Counted from the stretch's first letter, positions 10,890 through 22,745 are shown. The stretch: DNA of 64,000 nt from Thozetella sp. PMI_491 (GCA_021432635.1 MU270081.1:140942-204941); one strand, 5' to 3'. Program-made: numbers and translations. Notes: generated by a model not told the origin, from the letters alone.

Positions 10890-11586
10890 CACCTGCCGGC
10901 CGACCGCGGACCGGGGCGGATTCATGTAGCGTTCACCCCCCGTGCAGAAAGTGCGTCGAGGTCCCGGGGTATTTTCTGAGCCATCCGCCAAGACAGTTAA
11001 TCCTCGATTCGGGTGAATCGAACCCATGATCTGGGCCTCCGGCTGCCCGCGAGGCGCCGATAGCGGGGTGCCTGTCCCAGCTGAGGAGCCCTGAGGCGGG
11101 CGCAACTGAGAATGTGACCAGATCATTCGCTGAGAGGCCTCGACGGCTTCCTTTCCCCCACCGCCGTTCTTAAGGTCCCTGAACCCACCCGCCCGCTGCT
11201 TATCTTATCGACGCAACCCCTGCAGCTATTCTGCTCCCGCAACGCCCAAAAAGTGCACACAGCAGGGACGTTTGCGGCCGTCATCTCTTGCTGCAAGCGT
11301 CGCCCCCAGGCAGATCGAGCAAAGCGGCAAGAGGTAGCTAGTAGCGAGGGACACTCTCCGTGTCGACCGCCTTCGAATCGAGCCGCCAAAGCCGCGAACC
11401 TTCTTTTGGCTTTCCGCGGCGCACGACCAGACACTCCGATCGCAGCTGCAAACGTAGGCCCAGAACCCAGCCAAGCGGTGGTGGGACAAGGCTGCAGCCG
11501 CACGAGCAAGGCTTCCGCAACGCCCACAAAAATCAACTACCCACGACCTCGTCGGGAGCGTGAGCGCTCTCACGGCCACGAGCACG

Positions 11587-13149
11587 ATGGGCTCTCAGGC
11601 GGCTCTGGGAGATTACCCGAGCCATGACCTCTCTGTCTTCCCTCCCGCTTTGCGCGGGAAGCGCATCCTCCTCTGCACCGAGTCCTTCGGCCCGGTCAAC
11701 GGCGTCTCCCGGACCACGCTGATGCTCGTCAACCATCTCCGGGCGAAGGGGGCCATTGTGGCCGTGGTCGCGCCGCACAACCACACGAGGCAGAACACCT
11801 TTGTTCCCGCCACGCCCAACGCCAAGGCCGTTGCCGGCTCTGCCCCGGCCCCGGGTGGGGACCAGAACTTCGAGGTCCGCATCCACGGCTACCCTCTTCC
11901 CTATAACCCGGAGCTCTCCATCGTCTACCCCGTCCGGCTCTCGACTCTGTACAGGCAGACCTTCGGCGCGCCGCCGGACCTGATCTACCTGGCATCGCCC
12001 GCCTCGCTTGGCTTCCAGGTCATGCTCCAGCTGCGCCAGCAGCCGGTCGAGAACCAGGTGCCCATCATCTGCAACTTCCAGACCGACCTCGCTGGCTACT
12101 GCTCTATCCTGTTCCCTCCGCCCTTCAGTGACCTGGCCGTGCTCGCCTTCGCCGGCGTGCAGAGCTTCCTGTTCAAGCACCCTAGCGTCCAGACTATCTT
12201 CTACCCTAGCCGCTTCGTACGGAGGTATCTCGAGAAGAACGGCGTGCAGGGAGATAAGATGGAGGTTCTGCAGCGAGGCGTCGACACTGAACTCTTTAAC
12301 CCTTCGAAGAGAAGCGAGGCCCTCCGCGCTGAGCTCGCGCCCAACGGCGAGATCATTCTCATCTGTGTCGCGCGCCTGGCTGGCGAGAAGGGCTTTGGGT
12401 TCCTCGCGCAAGCGGCGAAAGAGCTGGATGCCCGCGGTCTTAACTTCAAGCTCTACATCGTTGGCGGGAACCGGAACGCAGACGTCGAGACCGAGATCAA
12501 GGAGTCGTTCGCACCCCTGACAACCAACGGCAAGGTCGTCTTCGCCGGTTTCCGCGTCGGCGAGGAACTAGCAACCTGCTATGCCTCGGCCGACATCTTC
12601 CTGCACTGCTCCATCACCGAAACCTTTGGCCTCGTCGTGCTGGAGTCGATGGCGAGCCGTGTTCCGGTCGTCGCCCGTGACGAGGGTGGCCCGAGCGACA
12701 TCGTTCAGGACGGGAAGACTGGCTATCTCATCCCGCCAGAGGACATGAACGCGTTCGTCGAGAAAGTCATTGAGCTCTCCAACGACAAGGCCAGACGCGA
12801 ACAGTTCAGCATCGATGCCAGGCGCCAGGCTGAAGAGGCGACGTGGGAGAAGATCAACAACAAGGTGGCATGGCGGATGATCGACACGATCGAAGCGAGG
12901 GAGGGCACTCAAGCCGAGTCCCAGCTCGCAGGGGATGAGCACAGAGCGCAGGCCGGAAAGCACAAGGTGGTGGCGACCACCACGCCCATCTTTGGCTGGC
13001 TGTTCCTGAGCGATGCCATCCGCGAGAGGGTCGTCGACACGAGGCTGACGGGGAGCCTTGCTATCATCTCGGCTTTCTGGGCCGCCGTGGGGCTGTATTT
13101 GGTCTTCATCAAGATGGGACTGTGGTTGAAGTCTTACATCCGGGCTTGA
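11587..13149 (+). CDS. GT4 family glycosyltransferase with C-terminal membrane anchor
   Basis: Single exon, 520 residues from the ATG at 11587. The frame is open a little further upstream but without an ATG. Two Rossmann lobes of the GT-B fold are visible. The N-lobe begins RILLCTESFGPVNGVSRTT, resembling SQD2/PimB-type enzymes. The C-lobe has VARLAGEKGFGFLAQA and the retaining-GT motif EX7E as Glu345...Glu353 (ETFGLVVLE), followed by EGGPSDIV and TGYLIPPED. The last ~40 residues form one hydrophobic segment (LAIISAFWAAVGLYLVFI), so the enzyme is probably membrane-bound and may act on a lipid acceptor. Donor and acceptor cannot be read from sequence. The neighbouring UDP-glucuronate-producing dehydrogenase makes UDP-glucuronate a reasonable candidate donor (inference). 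Confidence 0.9.
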   Translation: MGSQAALGDYPSHDLSVFPPALRGKRILLCTESFGPVNGVSRTTLMLVNHLRAKGAIVAVVAPHNHTRQNTFVPATPNAKAVAGSAPAPGGDQNFEVRIHGYPLPYNPELSIVYPVRLSTLYRQTFGAPPDLIYLASPASLGFQVMLQLRQQPVENQVPIICNFQTDLAGYCSILFPPPFSDLAVLAFAGVQSFLFKHPSVQTIFYPSRFVRRYLEKNGVQGDKMEVLQRGVDTELFNPSKRSEALRAELAPNGEIILICVARLAGEKGFGFLAQAAKELDARGLNFKLYIVGGNRNADVETEIKESFAPLTTNGKVVFAGFRVGEELATCYASADIFLHCSITETFGLVVLESMASRVPVVARDEGGPSDIVQDGKTGYLIPPEDMNAFVEKVIELSNDKARREQFSIDARRQAEEATWEKINNKVAWRMIDTIEAREGTQAESQLAGDEHRAQAGKHKVVATTTPIFGWLFLSDAIRERVVDTRLTGSLAIISAFWAAVGLYLVFIKMGLWLKSYIRA

Positions 13150-14000
13150 GAAGGTGAGGAGGGCATTGCTGAGTTGGGTGCACGGGCGCCGCATCACGCC
13201 GTCATTTCAGAGTCAGATTTCAGTTGGAAAGGATCTATATACCATTGCGGCCATGGCGTCTCTGGTGCGGTTGGGCATTTTCGGACTAGAGTGTGCGTTT
13301 TTTAGGTAGTGACAATACAGTCCCTGATTGTTTATTAGCGTTGGAAGTAAACGGTCACTCGAGGCAAAAGGGCAAGTACCGGGCCAAAAGGACCAGTACC
13401 GAGCCAACGCGGACGTCTACTAGTTTTCAAGCCCTCCGACCTAGCTAGCTTCTGCATCGTACCAAGCTAACAAGCATACGAGGGGTGCACTGTAATTAAG
13501 TTCTCGTTGCAACCCTTCCTCTAACCTTGCCCCTTCCCATCGATTGGTCCACCCTCTTTTCGCACGATATGAGCTCAGGATCGGAGGCGCTGGGACAGCT
13601 GTCTCAAAACATGATGATCATTGCGCGAGATTTTAAGTCTTCTAGGGAGGAAGAACGGTCCTAATAGGCGATGTTTTAGATAGGCACTCAAGTTCCATCA
13701 TGGACGAGGGCACGGTCGCACAGCAGAGCCCAGTAAAACCCCCTGGATAAGGATAAAGGAGCAATTCCAAAGACAGAGAAATGGTGAGGCGACACCTCAT
13801 ATTGCAAAAAAAGCATATTTCCTCCGAAGTCAGGGCCGGGCACACAAAGTCAAGTCGCGTTCCCGCTTGTGCCATCGCGTGCCGTCGCGTGCCCTCAGTG
13901 GACTGAACAGTCCTCTCTCTCTTCTCTCTACAGAGGGCACAACGGTCTTCCTACTTTGGCTTATAGCTGCGAGCACCGGGGTAGCTCGGGTAGATGAGAA
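13150..14000. other. Intergenic, no supported gene
   Basis: This 850-base spacer contains the 3' end of the glycosyltransferase gene and the promoter of the J-domain gene, with a CT-rich stretch (about 13914-13930) shortly before the start codon. I see no coding sequence. Confidence 0.5.
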
Positions 14001-14862
14001 ATGGACGCTGCGTATAATCAAGACTACTATGCTATCCTCGGTCTTGCTCGGACGGCAACACAGGCTGAGATTCGCGGGGCCTACAAGAGACTCGCGAAGC
14101 TGAAGCACCCCGACAAGAACCCGCAAGATTCGCAGGCTACGGCCTCCTTCCAGCTGGTTTGTTCGACCCAGGTCCTTTTCTCAGCGCTTCTCAAAGTAAC
14201 CACCATCGTAGCTACACGAAGCATACACGACATTATCAGACCGAGACGGGCGCAAAGTGTACGACCTAGATCGTGATGAATGGTCACAAGAAGTCCCCTA
14301 TCAGACTTCCACCTCGCCTTCCTCGGATGAACAAGTGAAGCTTGATCCTGCAGACATCGACAACTTGCTCGGCTATTTACGCCGCCACAGCGAAGAATTG
14401 AAGGCAGAGCTGTTCTTGCTGATAGGCAGGCGAAGTTGGGTCCTGAGCACAATGGACATCATCCGTGAACAGGCACTAGCCGCGAGAAGCAAGGAAGCAA
14501 AGAGAGAAGTGATGCGGCGCGTCTTGGAGATCTTCCAGAGCAGAGACAAGGTCGAGGAGAAGCGGGAATGCGCGAGGGAGCTGGAATACCACCGCATCGA
14601 CAGCTTCAAGCGGCTCGCCGCCGAGTTTGAGACCATCGAGCCGCGCGCGAAGCAGGTCATGGTGAGGCTAGCAGAGGTGCAGAACTGGGTGGAAGAGCTC
14701 CTCGCTGAGAGATGCGAGGAGGAAAAACGGCTGGCTGCGGCGCTTGAACGTGAGCGTCAGCACCAGGAAGCTGCGCGTAGGGAGGACTTGATCCGGCGTC
14801 TACGAAAGGCACGGGAGAGAGCAGAAGGCTGCAGGGAAGGCCGTGGAAGGGGGGGTGCGTAG
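14001..14862 (+). CDS. J-domain (DnaJ-like) protein with C-terminal coiled coil
   Basis: Two exons, 14001-14156 and 14212-14862, give 268 residues. The 55-base intron has donor GTTTGT and acceptor GTAG. The J domain occupies residues ~7-75 with [20 protein letters not shown] and the diagnostic His36-Pro37-Asp38, and resumes after the intron as [18 protein letters not shown]. The rest is highly charged (Arg, Glu, Lys) with heptad-like runs such as [15 protein letters not shown], predicted to be a long coiled coil. It is a co-chaperone that would stimulate Hsp70 ATPase activity. There is no Gly/Phe or zinc-finger region, so it is a type III J-protein. No signal or membrane segment is visible, so it is probably cytosolic or nuclear. 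Confidence 0.88.
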
Positions 14863-15295
14863 GATCGCAAAAGTAGACAGGTGCCCCGGAATCACACGCC
14901 CCAGCATCGTTGTCTGGTGGGCGGAGGAATCTAGCCGCTGTCGAATGTGTGACTGAACTAGAATACTCAACAAAGCTGTGCCCAGATCGGTGTAGAGGTA
15001 GAGCTTGGCGGATGGAGCCATTATCGCAGCACGAGTGCAAAAATACACCGGGCGGCTCGGATACTATGAGAACGGCTCTCGGATCTAAGAAATGTAGTCT
15101 CAATTAGGCCACCTTTTGAGGCGTAAGGTAAACAAGCCTGTTCACACAGACTCATCATATCATCTACCAATAACAGATCGCTATACCAAACCAATTTGAT
15201 GTAAAAACATATAGGTCCTGCGGCGCTAGGGTGGCACAGCCCAATCATCCAGGTATGTCACAGAGCCTCATCCTGGGCTCATAAACTCCAACAGC
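14863..15295. other. Intergenic between convergent J-protein and methyltransferase genes
   Basis: 433 bases of non-coding DNA with both 3' ends. I see nothing else. Confidence 0.5.
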
Positions 15296-16636
15296 TTACT
15301 CAGTAGTAGTGGCAGCCGCAGTCTCGGGTTTTCTTCCATAAACAACCATACTGACGACCGGTTAGCCTCTTATGAGTAAAAAATACCACCTCCGGGACTC
15401 ACAAGATATAGTAAAAGTGGATATCCCTGTTCTTCAGATCTTTCCGGACGTCGACGAGCAGCAGCTCTACCTCCTCCGGAGTCATGCCCATAGCTTTAGT
15501 AAGGGCGTGGATCGAAAATCCATGAAGGCCGTCGTGGATGTTGGTCATCTGCATCAGGCCGAGGGTCTTCTCGTTGCGGCCCTTGGCCCAGGGGTTTCCC
15601 GGGATGGCGAGCTTCTTCTCCACGATATCGGTAAAGCCGGCGGCCTGCATCTGCGCGCGGTACTTGCCCGAGGCCGTCCCGCTCTTGCCAGCTTTACCGA
15701 CGGCCTCAAGGATCAGGTCATTCCAGCGCTCTAGCGCGGTGCCGCGCAAAGATCCATCCACAGACTGGATCTTGAAGAAGTAATCCTGCACCTCAAGGTA
15801 GCCTCCTGGCTCGAGGTTGTCGAAGCACGACTGGAAGATCTTGTCAAAGTCGCTGAAAGCCATGCACATGAAGCGCATGAATATGTAGTCAAAACGGTAC
15901 TGGAAGATCCACGTGTCGTCGGCGTCGTCGATCTCAAAGCGGCAGTTCGGCGGTACGCTTGCACTCCGGTCAGCAGCGTCCTATCACAGAGTTGGAGAGA
16001 GCTCACTATTCGGGCTGAATAGGACTGAGGTCCGTCCCCAACACATCAGATTCCGGGTGGTCCTGTGCAAATTCTATGGCCCATATGCCGGTCCCTGTTC
16101 CGACATCCAGCACGCGTTTCGGTTCGCTGATCGGAGCCACGTAGAGCGCCCCAAGTCGCCGGACCGCGATGTTGTGCTGGAGGTCTAGCCGTTCCTGCTC
16201 GGGAATGTCATTGGGCAATATGTATTTGCCCTCTTTATACCTATGGTAAGTCCGACCGTTCTCCTCAACGAATTCAAAAATAGATGATCTAGCAGACATA
16301 GTCGAGGACCTTGGAGGAGATTAATACACTGCCAGCTCACGCATACACCCATGAGAGGCACTCACTGCACGTCGACATCGCCAAGTGCCGAGTCGCCATC
16401 GTCTTCATTGTCAATCTAGGATAGTTAGCGAACCGGGGAACACAAATGATCGCCAGCGCATTCGGGGAGGCTGGCAGGCTGCTGCTCACTGAAAGGCCGG
16501 TCGAGAACATGCTCGGAGCGCCGTTCGAGGACGCGGCATCGTCGGGCACATTGCGAGCAGCCTCGGATGTCGCCGCCCGAGAAGCCGTAACTTCTCCGCT
16601 CTCCGCCGAAGCGGGTCCATGTTCCTCGGCGCCCAT
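15296..16636 (-). CDS. LaeA-like (TAM) SAM-dependent methyltransferase
   Basis: Five exons on the minus strand, 16636-16490, 16415-16366, 16309-16007, 15957-15403 and 15350-15296, give 369 residues. All introns are GT-AG, and the first has a GCTAAC branch point. The tiny second exon encodes DNEDDGDSALGDVDV, and the third begins STMSARSSIFEFVEENGRTY, the usual N-terminal signature of the group. SAM motif I (RVLDVGTGTGIWAIEFA) starts near residue 132, and DLSPIQPEYVPPNCRFEIDD spans the third intron. The last exon supplies VVYGRKPE, the usual end of the family. LaeA itself is a nuclear regulator of secondary metabolism, but the family is large in moulds and most members are uncharacterised. It neighbours the transporter/NRPS pair, and a role in that cluster is possible but unproven. 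Confidence 0.9.
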
Positions 16637-17155
16637 CCTCGTCGTGTCGGTCACGGATTACGGCGCCGATAGAACGGACGGCATAGGCCGGCGACCCGAT
16701 ACGACCGTGGTGCGATACGACTGTGATGCGTGGCCGGTTGTGGATACCCCCCCCGCTAACGCCCTCAGTCCCGTCTGCCGATGGATCCTAAGATTACAGA
16801 ATGATAGGTTCAATAAGATCGGCCGTTCGCTGCCGCGAGTCTCCCTTTATCTTTGTCTTCTCTCTAGGCTGAGACAAATTGACGCAAAAGTGCTGAATGG
16901 GATGTTGTTGGCCGGAGCGGCCATTCCCATTTCGTCTTTCAGCGCCGCTAAACGACGCCAAGCTCGCCGGGGTAAGGTTCGAGGTCATTGGGAGTAGCTC
17001 CAATGTCAACTTAGCCAATTAAAAGAGCAGATGATCAGGTATTTAGCATTGGCAATTGTCTATTGCGCACGTTCATATACATTATTCCCTAAATAAAATG
17101 TAAGGTCCAAGATGCTACTATGCCTATGGATCTCCCCCCCGGATCTCCGCATTGT
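16637..17155. other. Intergenic, promoter of the LaeA-like gene and 3' end of the ABC gene
   Basis: 519 bases with no supported coding sequence. The part near 17000-17110 is AT-rich, as expected for the 3' flank of the transporter gene. Confidence 0.5.
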
Positions 17156-20100
17156 CTATGCTAATGACTGGTGGACGACATCGTTCCGGTACTTCTCGCA
17201 GCGTTCCAACAGCTCTGTGTGCCTCCCCGAGTCGATGATCTGCCCCTGCTCCATGATATAGATCTTGTCTGCATTCATGATGGTCCTCAGTCGATGGGCG
17301 ATCGCCACCACCGTGACCTGCCCCCAGCCGCCGTTCCTCTGGGCTCGGATGTCGTCGAGCGCCTGCTCCCACAGCGCCTCGCTCTCGGCATCTAGGGCGC
17401 TGCTGGATTCGTCTAGCAGCAGGAGGCGCGGCTTGCGGACGAGAGCGCGCGCGATGCACATGCGCTGCTTCTGGCCGCCCGAGAACACCTGAGAGCCCGC
17501 CGGACCGCAGAGTGTCTCGTAGCCCTGCGGCAGCGCCGCGATCGTATCGTGGATACACGCTAGCTTGGCCGCCGCCTCGATGTCGGCCTGGGTGGCGGTC
17601 GTGCCAGGCTTGGCGCCGAGTCCGATGTTGAAGGCGATGGTGCCTGAGAACAGCACTGGCTCCTGCGGCACGATGCCGATGTCATCTAGCACCGCCGGTG
17701 GCGTCGCGCTAGAGGGGGCGCACCGCGCGATATCGTAGTGGTCGAGGAGGATGGAGCCTGACGAAGGTGCGTAGAAGTGCTCCAGCAGCGACATGATTGT
17801 CGACTTGCCCGCTCCGCTCGTGCCGACGAAGGCCGCGAACGAGCCCGGGGGGATGGAGAATGATACGCCGCGTAGGATGGTGACGGCGGGCCTGCTGGGG
17901 TAGGAGAAGACGACGTTCTGGAAGGCGATGCCGACACCCTTATCCGTCGGGCGCGACAGAGAACCCTGCGCGATATTCTGCTCGGGGTCCGGGCTCTTCT
18001 CGTCTACTTGCTTCTCTGTTGGCTGCGTGTTGTCGAATTTGGGATCGATCAGCGCGAGCACCCGCTTCGCAGCAACGCCCGCCTTGGATGCATCCGGCGC
18101 AAGGCTGAAGAGCTGGCCGCTCGTCTGTGCTGCGAAGAGCAGAGCAGGAAGGACGATGAAGAACTGCGTCTGCGTGTACTCCCCTTGAACTTGCAGCTTG
18201 GCGCCCCACCAATAGGCCAAGGAGTAGATGAAGTTGCCAACGCTGAAGGCCATGGCAAGCCAGAAGTTTCCAAAGGCGATAGTCTTCACAGTAGCCTTGT
18301 ATGGCTCAGTGAGGGAGCGACTGAAGGTGTTCGTTACCTCGAGCTGCAGAGAGAAGGCGGTCACTGTACGGATCGAGGACACGGCCTCAGTCGCGATGGC
18401 GACCGAGTTCGTGAATGCCTTGGCGTGCCGCTCAGCGAAGTGTGCCTGAACGCGGATGCGCAGGAAACCCGAGGCGAGGAGAATCGGCACGCAGGCGAGC
18501 AGCACGAGGGCGATCTTCCAGGCGATGGCGTGAGCGAGGATGATGCCCGAGAGCATGTTGACCACGACCGAGAAGGTGACACCGAGGATAGTGCCCGTCA
18601 AACCGCTCATCGCCGTGGCGTCTGCGCTGATGTAGCTCATGAGGGTGCCGGCCGTGCGGCCCCCAGATTCGTGCCACTGGAGGTCGCGGCCGAGAAGTGC
18701 TCGGAGGGACAGCGTGCGGGTTTTGAGCAGCAGCTTCTCGGCGACCCACCCGAAGGCGGCGGCCGAGATCACGTTGGCGAAGAACTCGAGGAGGGCGAGT
18801 AGGAAGAAGAGAAGGCCGAAGAGAGATGCACTGCTCTCGACGTCCGAGGATGAGCGGCACACATTGAGGCGCCCAATGGTGTTTCCGAAGATGACAGCCT
18901 CACCCGAGTGCGAACCGCCGACGATTGCGGCAGCGAAGACGCCGGCCACGACAAAGAAAAGCTGGGGGCGGACCATGACGATGATCCTATTGAACGTCGA
19001 GAAGAACGACCGCTTCAGCTCGTCCGGAGACACGTCCTTGGCCGACTCGTCACTGTCCTCGCCGGCCCCGGCCTCTTTCTCAGTCAGGACACGGTCCAAA
19101 GTTCCCTGCTTCTCGATGACCGTGGGGCTATCGACAGAGGATCTCTCGGATTCGGTGGCACTGCTCCTATTCAGGGTCTGTAACCCCACCATAGATGCAA
19201 AGACACCACCCAGAGCGACCAGCTCGTTGTACGTGCCTTGCTCCACGACCTTGCCTCCTTCCTGCATGACGACGATGTTGTCGGCGTTCTTGACTGTCGA
19301 CAGACGGTGGGCAATGGATATGATGGTGCGGGAGCCGGGGAGAGATTCCAGGGCGCTCTGGATGGCCGCCTCAGTGGTCGAATCCAGCGAAGCAGTCGCC
19401 TCGTCCAGGATCAGGATGGAAGGGTCTCGGACGAGAGCGCGAGCAAGCGCCACGCGCTGTTTCTGTCCGCCGCTTAGGTGTCCACCCCCGGAGCCGACGG
19501 ACGTGGCGTACCCAGACTGGAGGTTGGGGATGAAGACGTCGACACCTGCCAGCCGGGCCGCTTCCTTGACGAGGGACACGATCTTGCCCAAATCAGCGGA
19601 CTTGCCCGCTAAGGCGTCTAGATTACCGCCGCTGCGAACGGCTTCGACGAGGGTAGGTAGAGCATCGCTCGTCAGGAGCTCCTGTAGGCGCTCATGGTCC
19701 AGCTTCGAGGAGCCTACCAGCCCGTAGGCAATGTTTTCCAAAACTGACCTGTCAAGCAGCACCGGGTTCTGCTCGACCAGGCCGATGTGCCCACGGAGAT
19801 GCCGAGGGTTGAGCTCGCGGACATCACGCCCGTCGATGAACACGGTTCCTTCATCGGGATCGTAGAGACGCTCGGTGAAGGCCGCTACGGTGGACTTGCC
19901 ACTACCGGAGAGACCCACGATCCCGGTCATCTTCTTCGCCGGTATGACAAGGTTCAAGTCGTCGATAGCGAGCACCTCGCGCCGCGCCGGGTACCGGAAC
20001 GATACGTTCCGAAACTCAACGCTTCCCTCAATCCGCGGAAGCTTTTCTCCGAGGGATTGAGAGGAACCGTCGATCTGGGAGTCGCGGTGCATGGTGGAGA

Positions 20101-21297
20101 AGAGCTTATCGGCAGCCTCGGACGCTCCAGCGAAGACGGTGAGGAAAGGGGCAACTTGGCTAATGATGTAGGAAGCTATGGGGGGTCAGGTTAAAATCAT
20201 CAATCACAAGGAAGAAAAAGCGGCTTACCATCTACGAGGACAAAGATGACCGTGTAAACGTTACCGACGGTGACATTTGTGCTCCCGGAGGCGATGGCCT
20301 CGGCAATCTGCCTGCCGCCCTGGGAGATGGCTAAGGCGTTGGCAGAGTATGCTAGGAAGTATAGCAGACCCATCTGAGTGGCCGCCGTCAGGATCTTGCC
20401 GATGGCGTCCTTTCGGGTGCCGGCCAGGTGCCCGACGAAGATCTCCTCCATCCTCTTGGCGGCGCCAAAGGCCTTGACCAGCTTGATGTTGGCCAGTGAC
20501 TCGGAGGCGATCGAGTTGGCCAGATCGACCTTCTTGTTTACCGCACCGACATACTTCTTGGTGAAGTAACCCCCGGCAAAGGCCATCAGGAAGTAGGCCG
20601 GGACTAAGCTGAAGAGCATGCCAGCGAGCTTGGCGTCCTTGATTAGGGCGACGACGTAGGCAGCCACGAAGTACGAGATGCTCTGGATCAGGATGCCGAC
20701 TTTCTCTGACACGCCGGCCTGGATGGCATGTAGATCCGAGTCCAGCCGGGAGGCGACCTCGCCGGACGTGAGGGTCTCGAAGTACGATATTTCCTGGCGC
20801 AGGAGAGCCTGGAGGTAGCCATAGCGCAAGCGACGGACGAGACGCTCCCCAAAGAGGGACCAGCAACCGGTCGCGATATAGATGGAGAAGAAATTGGCTA
20901 TGGTAACGTACACCACCAGTGTGACATTATGCGACACGGCCGAGAGGTTGCTCGAGGCTGTGGCCTCGCTCGCGCACGAGTTTGCGTTCAGGTTGTCTAC
21001 GAGCTCACCGAAGAGGATGCCGAGCAGGGGGAACGGGATACCAGCGGCGATGGACGCAACGATGCCGACGACAAGGAGGCCGATATCCAGGGGCTCGGGA
21101 CTTGCGGAGACGAGAAGGTGTAGGTACCCAAACGTCTTGCGTAGTCGCCGCTGCCGTCTGCACGTCAGAGATGGAACCCAACGAGAGAGCCCGCGACGCA
21201 CGGCCGCCAGACTGTCACATACCTCTTTTTTCTCGGGCTGGACCGTAACGTCGTCCACACGAGGGTCACTCGCATCCTGGGGCGCCAGATCTGCCAT
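17156..21297 (-). CDS. Full-length ABCB-type (MDR-like) ABC transporter
   Basis: Two exons on the minus strand, 21297-20229 and 20175-17156, give 1,362 residues. The 53-base intron is phase 1. Layout is TMD1-NBD1-TMD2-NBD2. NBD1 has Walker A GLSGSGKS (444-451), signature LSGGQKQR from 590 and Walker B ILILDEATASLD. NBD2 has Walker A GTSGAGKS from 1141, signature FSGGQKQR from 1254 and LLLLDESSSALD; here the usual DEAT is DESS, but the catalytic Glu is kept. Both sites look competent. The linker (SATESERSSVDS...) is Ser/Glu-rich. Start at ATG 21297, since upstream codons in frame are non-ATG. An exact ATCTGATAA iron-GATA element lies 454 bases upstream, and the gene is divergent from the siderophore-type NRPS. 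This suggests a siderophore or siderophore-precursor transporter, but a general drug exporter cannot be excluded. Confidence 0.92.
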
Positions 21298-21750
21298 GTG
21301 CTCGGCTAAAGTGGTCGAGGTGTTCACCCACGGGACAGGGTGGGAAGGAGTCGGGCGGCGTCAGAAAGAGCAGGACAGCGAGATCCGTCACCAGCTACCG
21401 CTACGGCCACGAGACGTGTCAGCAGGAGAAAGGCATCATAGACATCTCGATCGAAGGGCCTGAAAATTTCTTCCGGAATCGGAGGCGATGGGCCGATCAG
21501 GCCCCTGCGATGAGCACCAGGGCTGCCTTCCATTGTGACGACGACTCAATTTCCTAAACATCACTAGTGAAGAATTGTGTAATGTTCATCAAGGGACCGG
21601 CGCGGCTTCGCCTTGGCCCAGGAGCTAGCTTGCCTCCGAGTCTGCAACAGGGAAAAAATGTGCCGGATGTAGGGTGGTGTGGCACGGGTTGCTACTGGGT
21701 GAACAAGGGGGATGGCGTACTATGTACATAGTAAGTGGGACCCGGAGCGG

Positions 21751-21759
21751 ATCTGATAA
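21751..21759 (+). promoter_or_regulatory. ATCTGATAA iron-GATA (SreA/Urbs1/Fep1-type) site, ABC side
   Basis: An exact match to ATCWGATAA, the element bound by iron-responsive GATA repressors of fungal siderophore genes. It lies 454 bases upstream of the ABC transporter ATG. Confidence 0.6.
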
Positions 21760-22687
21760 CTCTATTAGAACCCTAAAGGACGTGGGACAAGCGGGGACGA
21801 GCCAACATTGCGACCGGTTCCGCCTCGACAAGGATCAACGTCAATTCTAGTGGCACCCCGTGGTGTTTTGACATCATGCGCTAGACGCCTCGACCGCTAA
21901 ACAGTGGATGGAAAGACAGTCACGCATGCTGACGGTTGGTAGGGGGCAGTCAAAGCTATCGGTTTCAGATGTTAAACCCAGGTGCTTTGGTTCTTGCAGT
22001 TCCCGCCTAGTTAGGTAGGCAGGAGTACTAACGGATCACGTCAACAATACATACCATAGTCTCTTTCACAATTGGCCCTGTTTCGGCCATTATATACCAA
22101 AACTCAGGCTCAGATTTGCCTTTTGTAGAGATCTACAGACAGAGATTCGATACCTCTATATTTGGCTCGCTGGTTAACAAGTCACAGTACGTTGGCTGCT
22201 GGTCAGAGAACGTTGGCTTTGTGGCACCATAGCGTTTGAAGGAGACGCTAGGATCTAGAGCTATATAAGGAGAGCGACGAGGTGTGGGAATTTTAATTTT
22301 TTCTTAGATTCTATTGTGACGTAAAGCTCTGATACTGGACCTCGAGGCTCGTATGGTTCAGCATAAATCATGGCTGGTATAGTTGCACTGGGTTGATCCA
22401 ATGTGTTGAATTTATATGCTGATCTAGATGACACCTATTGAGCTCAGGGGTAGCAGTCATACCCAAGTACCTTGGTTTTCAGCTGCTCGAAGTTGCCTCA
22501 TGTATGTATTCTGCAGTCATTGTGGGCTCCCCTCGCCACCCTTCCATGCCTGACGATATAGAGGGCATTGAGCCTTCGTTTAACAGATCGATGACCTTAC
22601 TAGCTACCATAACGAGATACTTGTTTGCAGGTGTGTTGTTAACAGTCTGGGCGTATTTCTAGCTGCACTAGCAGCCGCCTAGTCGTA

Positions 22688-22700
22688 ATCTGATCTTATC
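22688..22700. promoter_or_regulatory. Overlapping GATA half-sites (ATCTGAT / GATAAG)
   Basis: ATCTGATCTTATC reads as ATCTGAT on the plus strand and GATAAGAT on the minus strand. It is 18 bases left of the exact iron-GATA element at 22718, so two GATA sites lie close together. Multiple GATA sites are usual in iron-repressed promoters. Confidence 0.4.
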
Positions 22701-22717
22701 CTGGTCGCCTCCACTCA

Positions 22718-22726
22718 ATCTGATAA
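22718..22726 (+). promoter_or_regulatory. ATCTGATAA iron-GATA site, NRPS side
   Basis: A second exact ATCWGATAA, about 1.3 kb upstream of the NRPS start codon (24043). It has a GATA pair 18 bases to its left and a minus-strand CCAAT box 14 bases to its right. Confidence 0.6.
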
Positions 22727-22740
22727 AATTTGCTCGCTTG

Positions 22741-22745
22741 ATTGG
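22741..22745 (-). promoter_or_regulatory. CCAAT box next to the iron-GATA site
   Basis: ATTGG on the plus strand is CCAAT on the minus strand. CCAAT-binding complex with HapX recognises a CCAAT box plus a short downstream RWT element about 12 bases on. Here an ATT follows after 11 bases on the same strand, so the match is close but not exact. Confidence 0.35.

Larger units (their letters stand above)
7979..11586. other. 3.6-kb gene-free divergent promoter region, GC-rich with homopolymer tracts
   Basis: No convincing coding sequence was found on either strand; long minus-strand frames (8716-9447, 9207-9917) are compositional. It contains a run of 15 G (9326-9340), a run of 14 C (10344-10357), a 21-base tandem duplication (10848-10889), purine-rich stretches (8500-8570) and a tRNA-like fragment near 11005-11100 (rejected as a tRNA). 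It probably carries the long 5' regulatory regions of the UDP-glucose dehydrogenase and the glycosyltransferase. Confidence 0.5.

Noticed and set aside
11000-11106. tRNA-like fragment on the minus strand: B-box-like GGTTCGATTC and D-loop-like AGCTGGGACA
   Set aside because: The T stem pairs at only 2-3 of 5 positions, the D stem at about 2 of 4, and the acceptor ends do not pair. It is at best a degraded relic.
21960-22490. Possible mobile-element remnant (CCCAGGTGCTTTGGTT-like pairs)
   Set aside because: The similarity covers only about 20 bases, with no inverted termini, target duplication or transposase trace.
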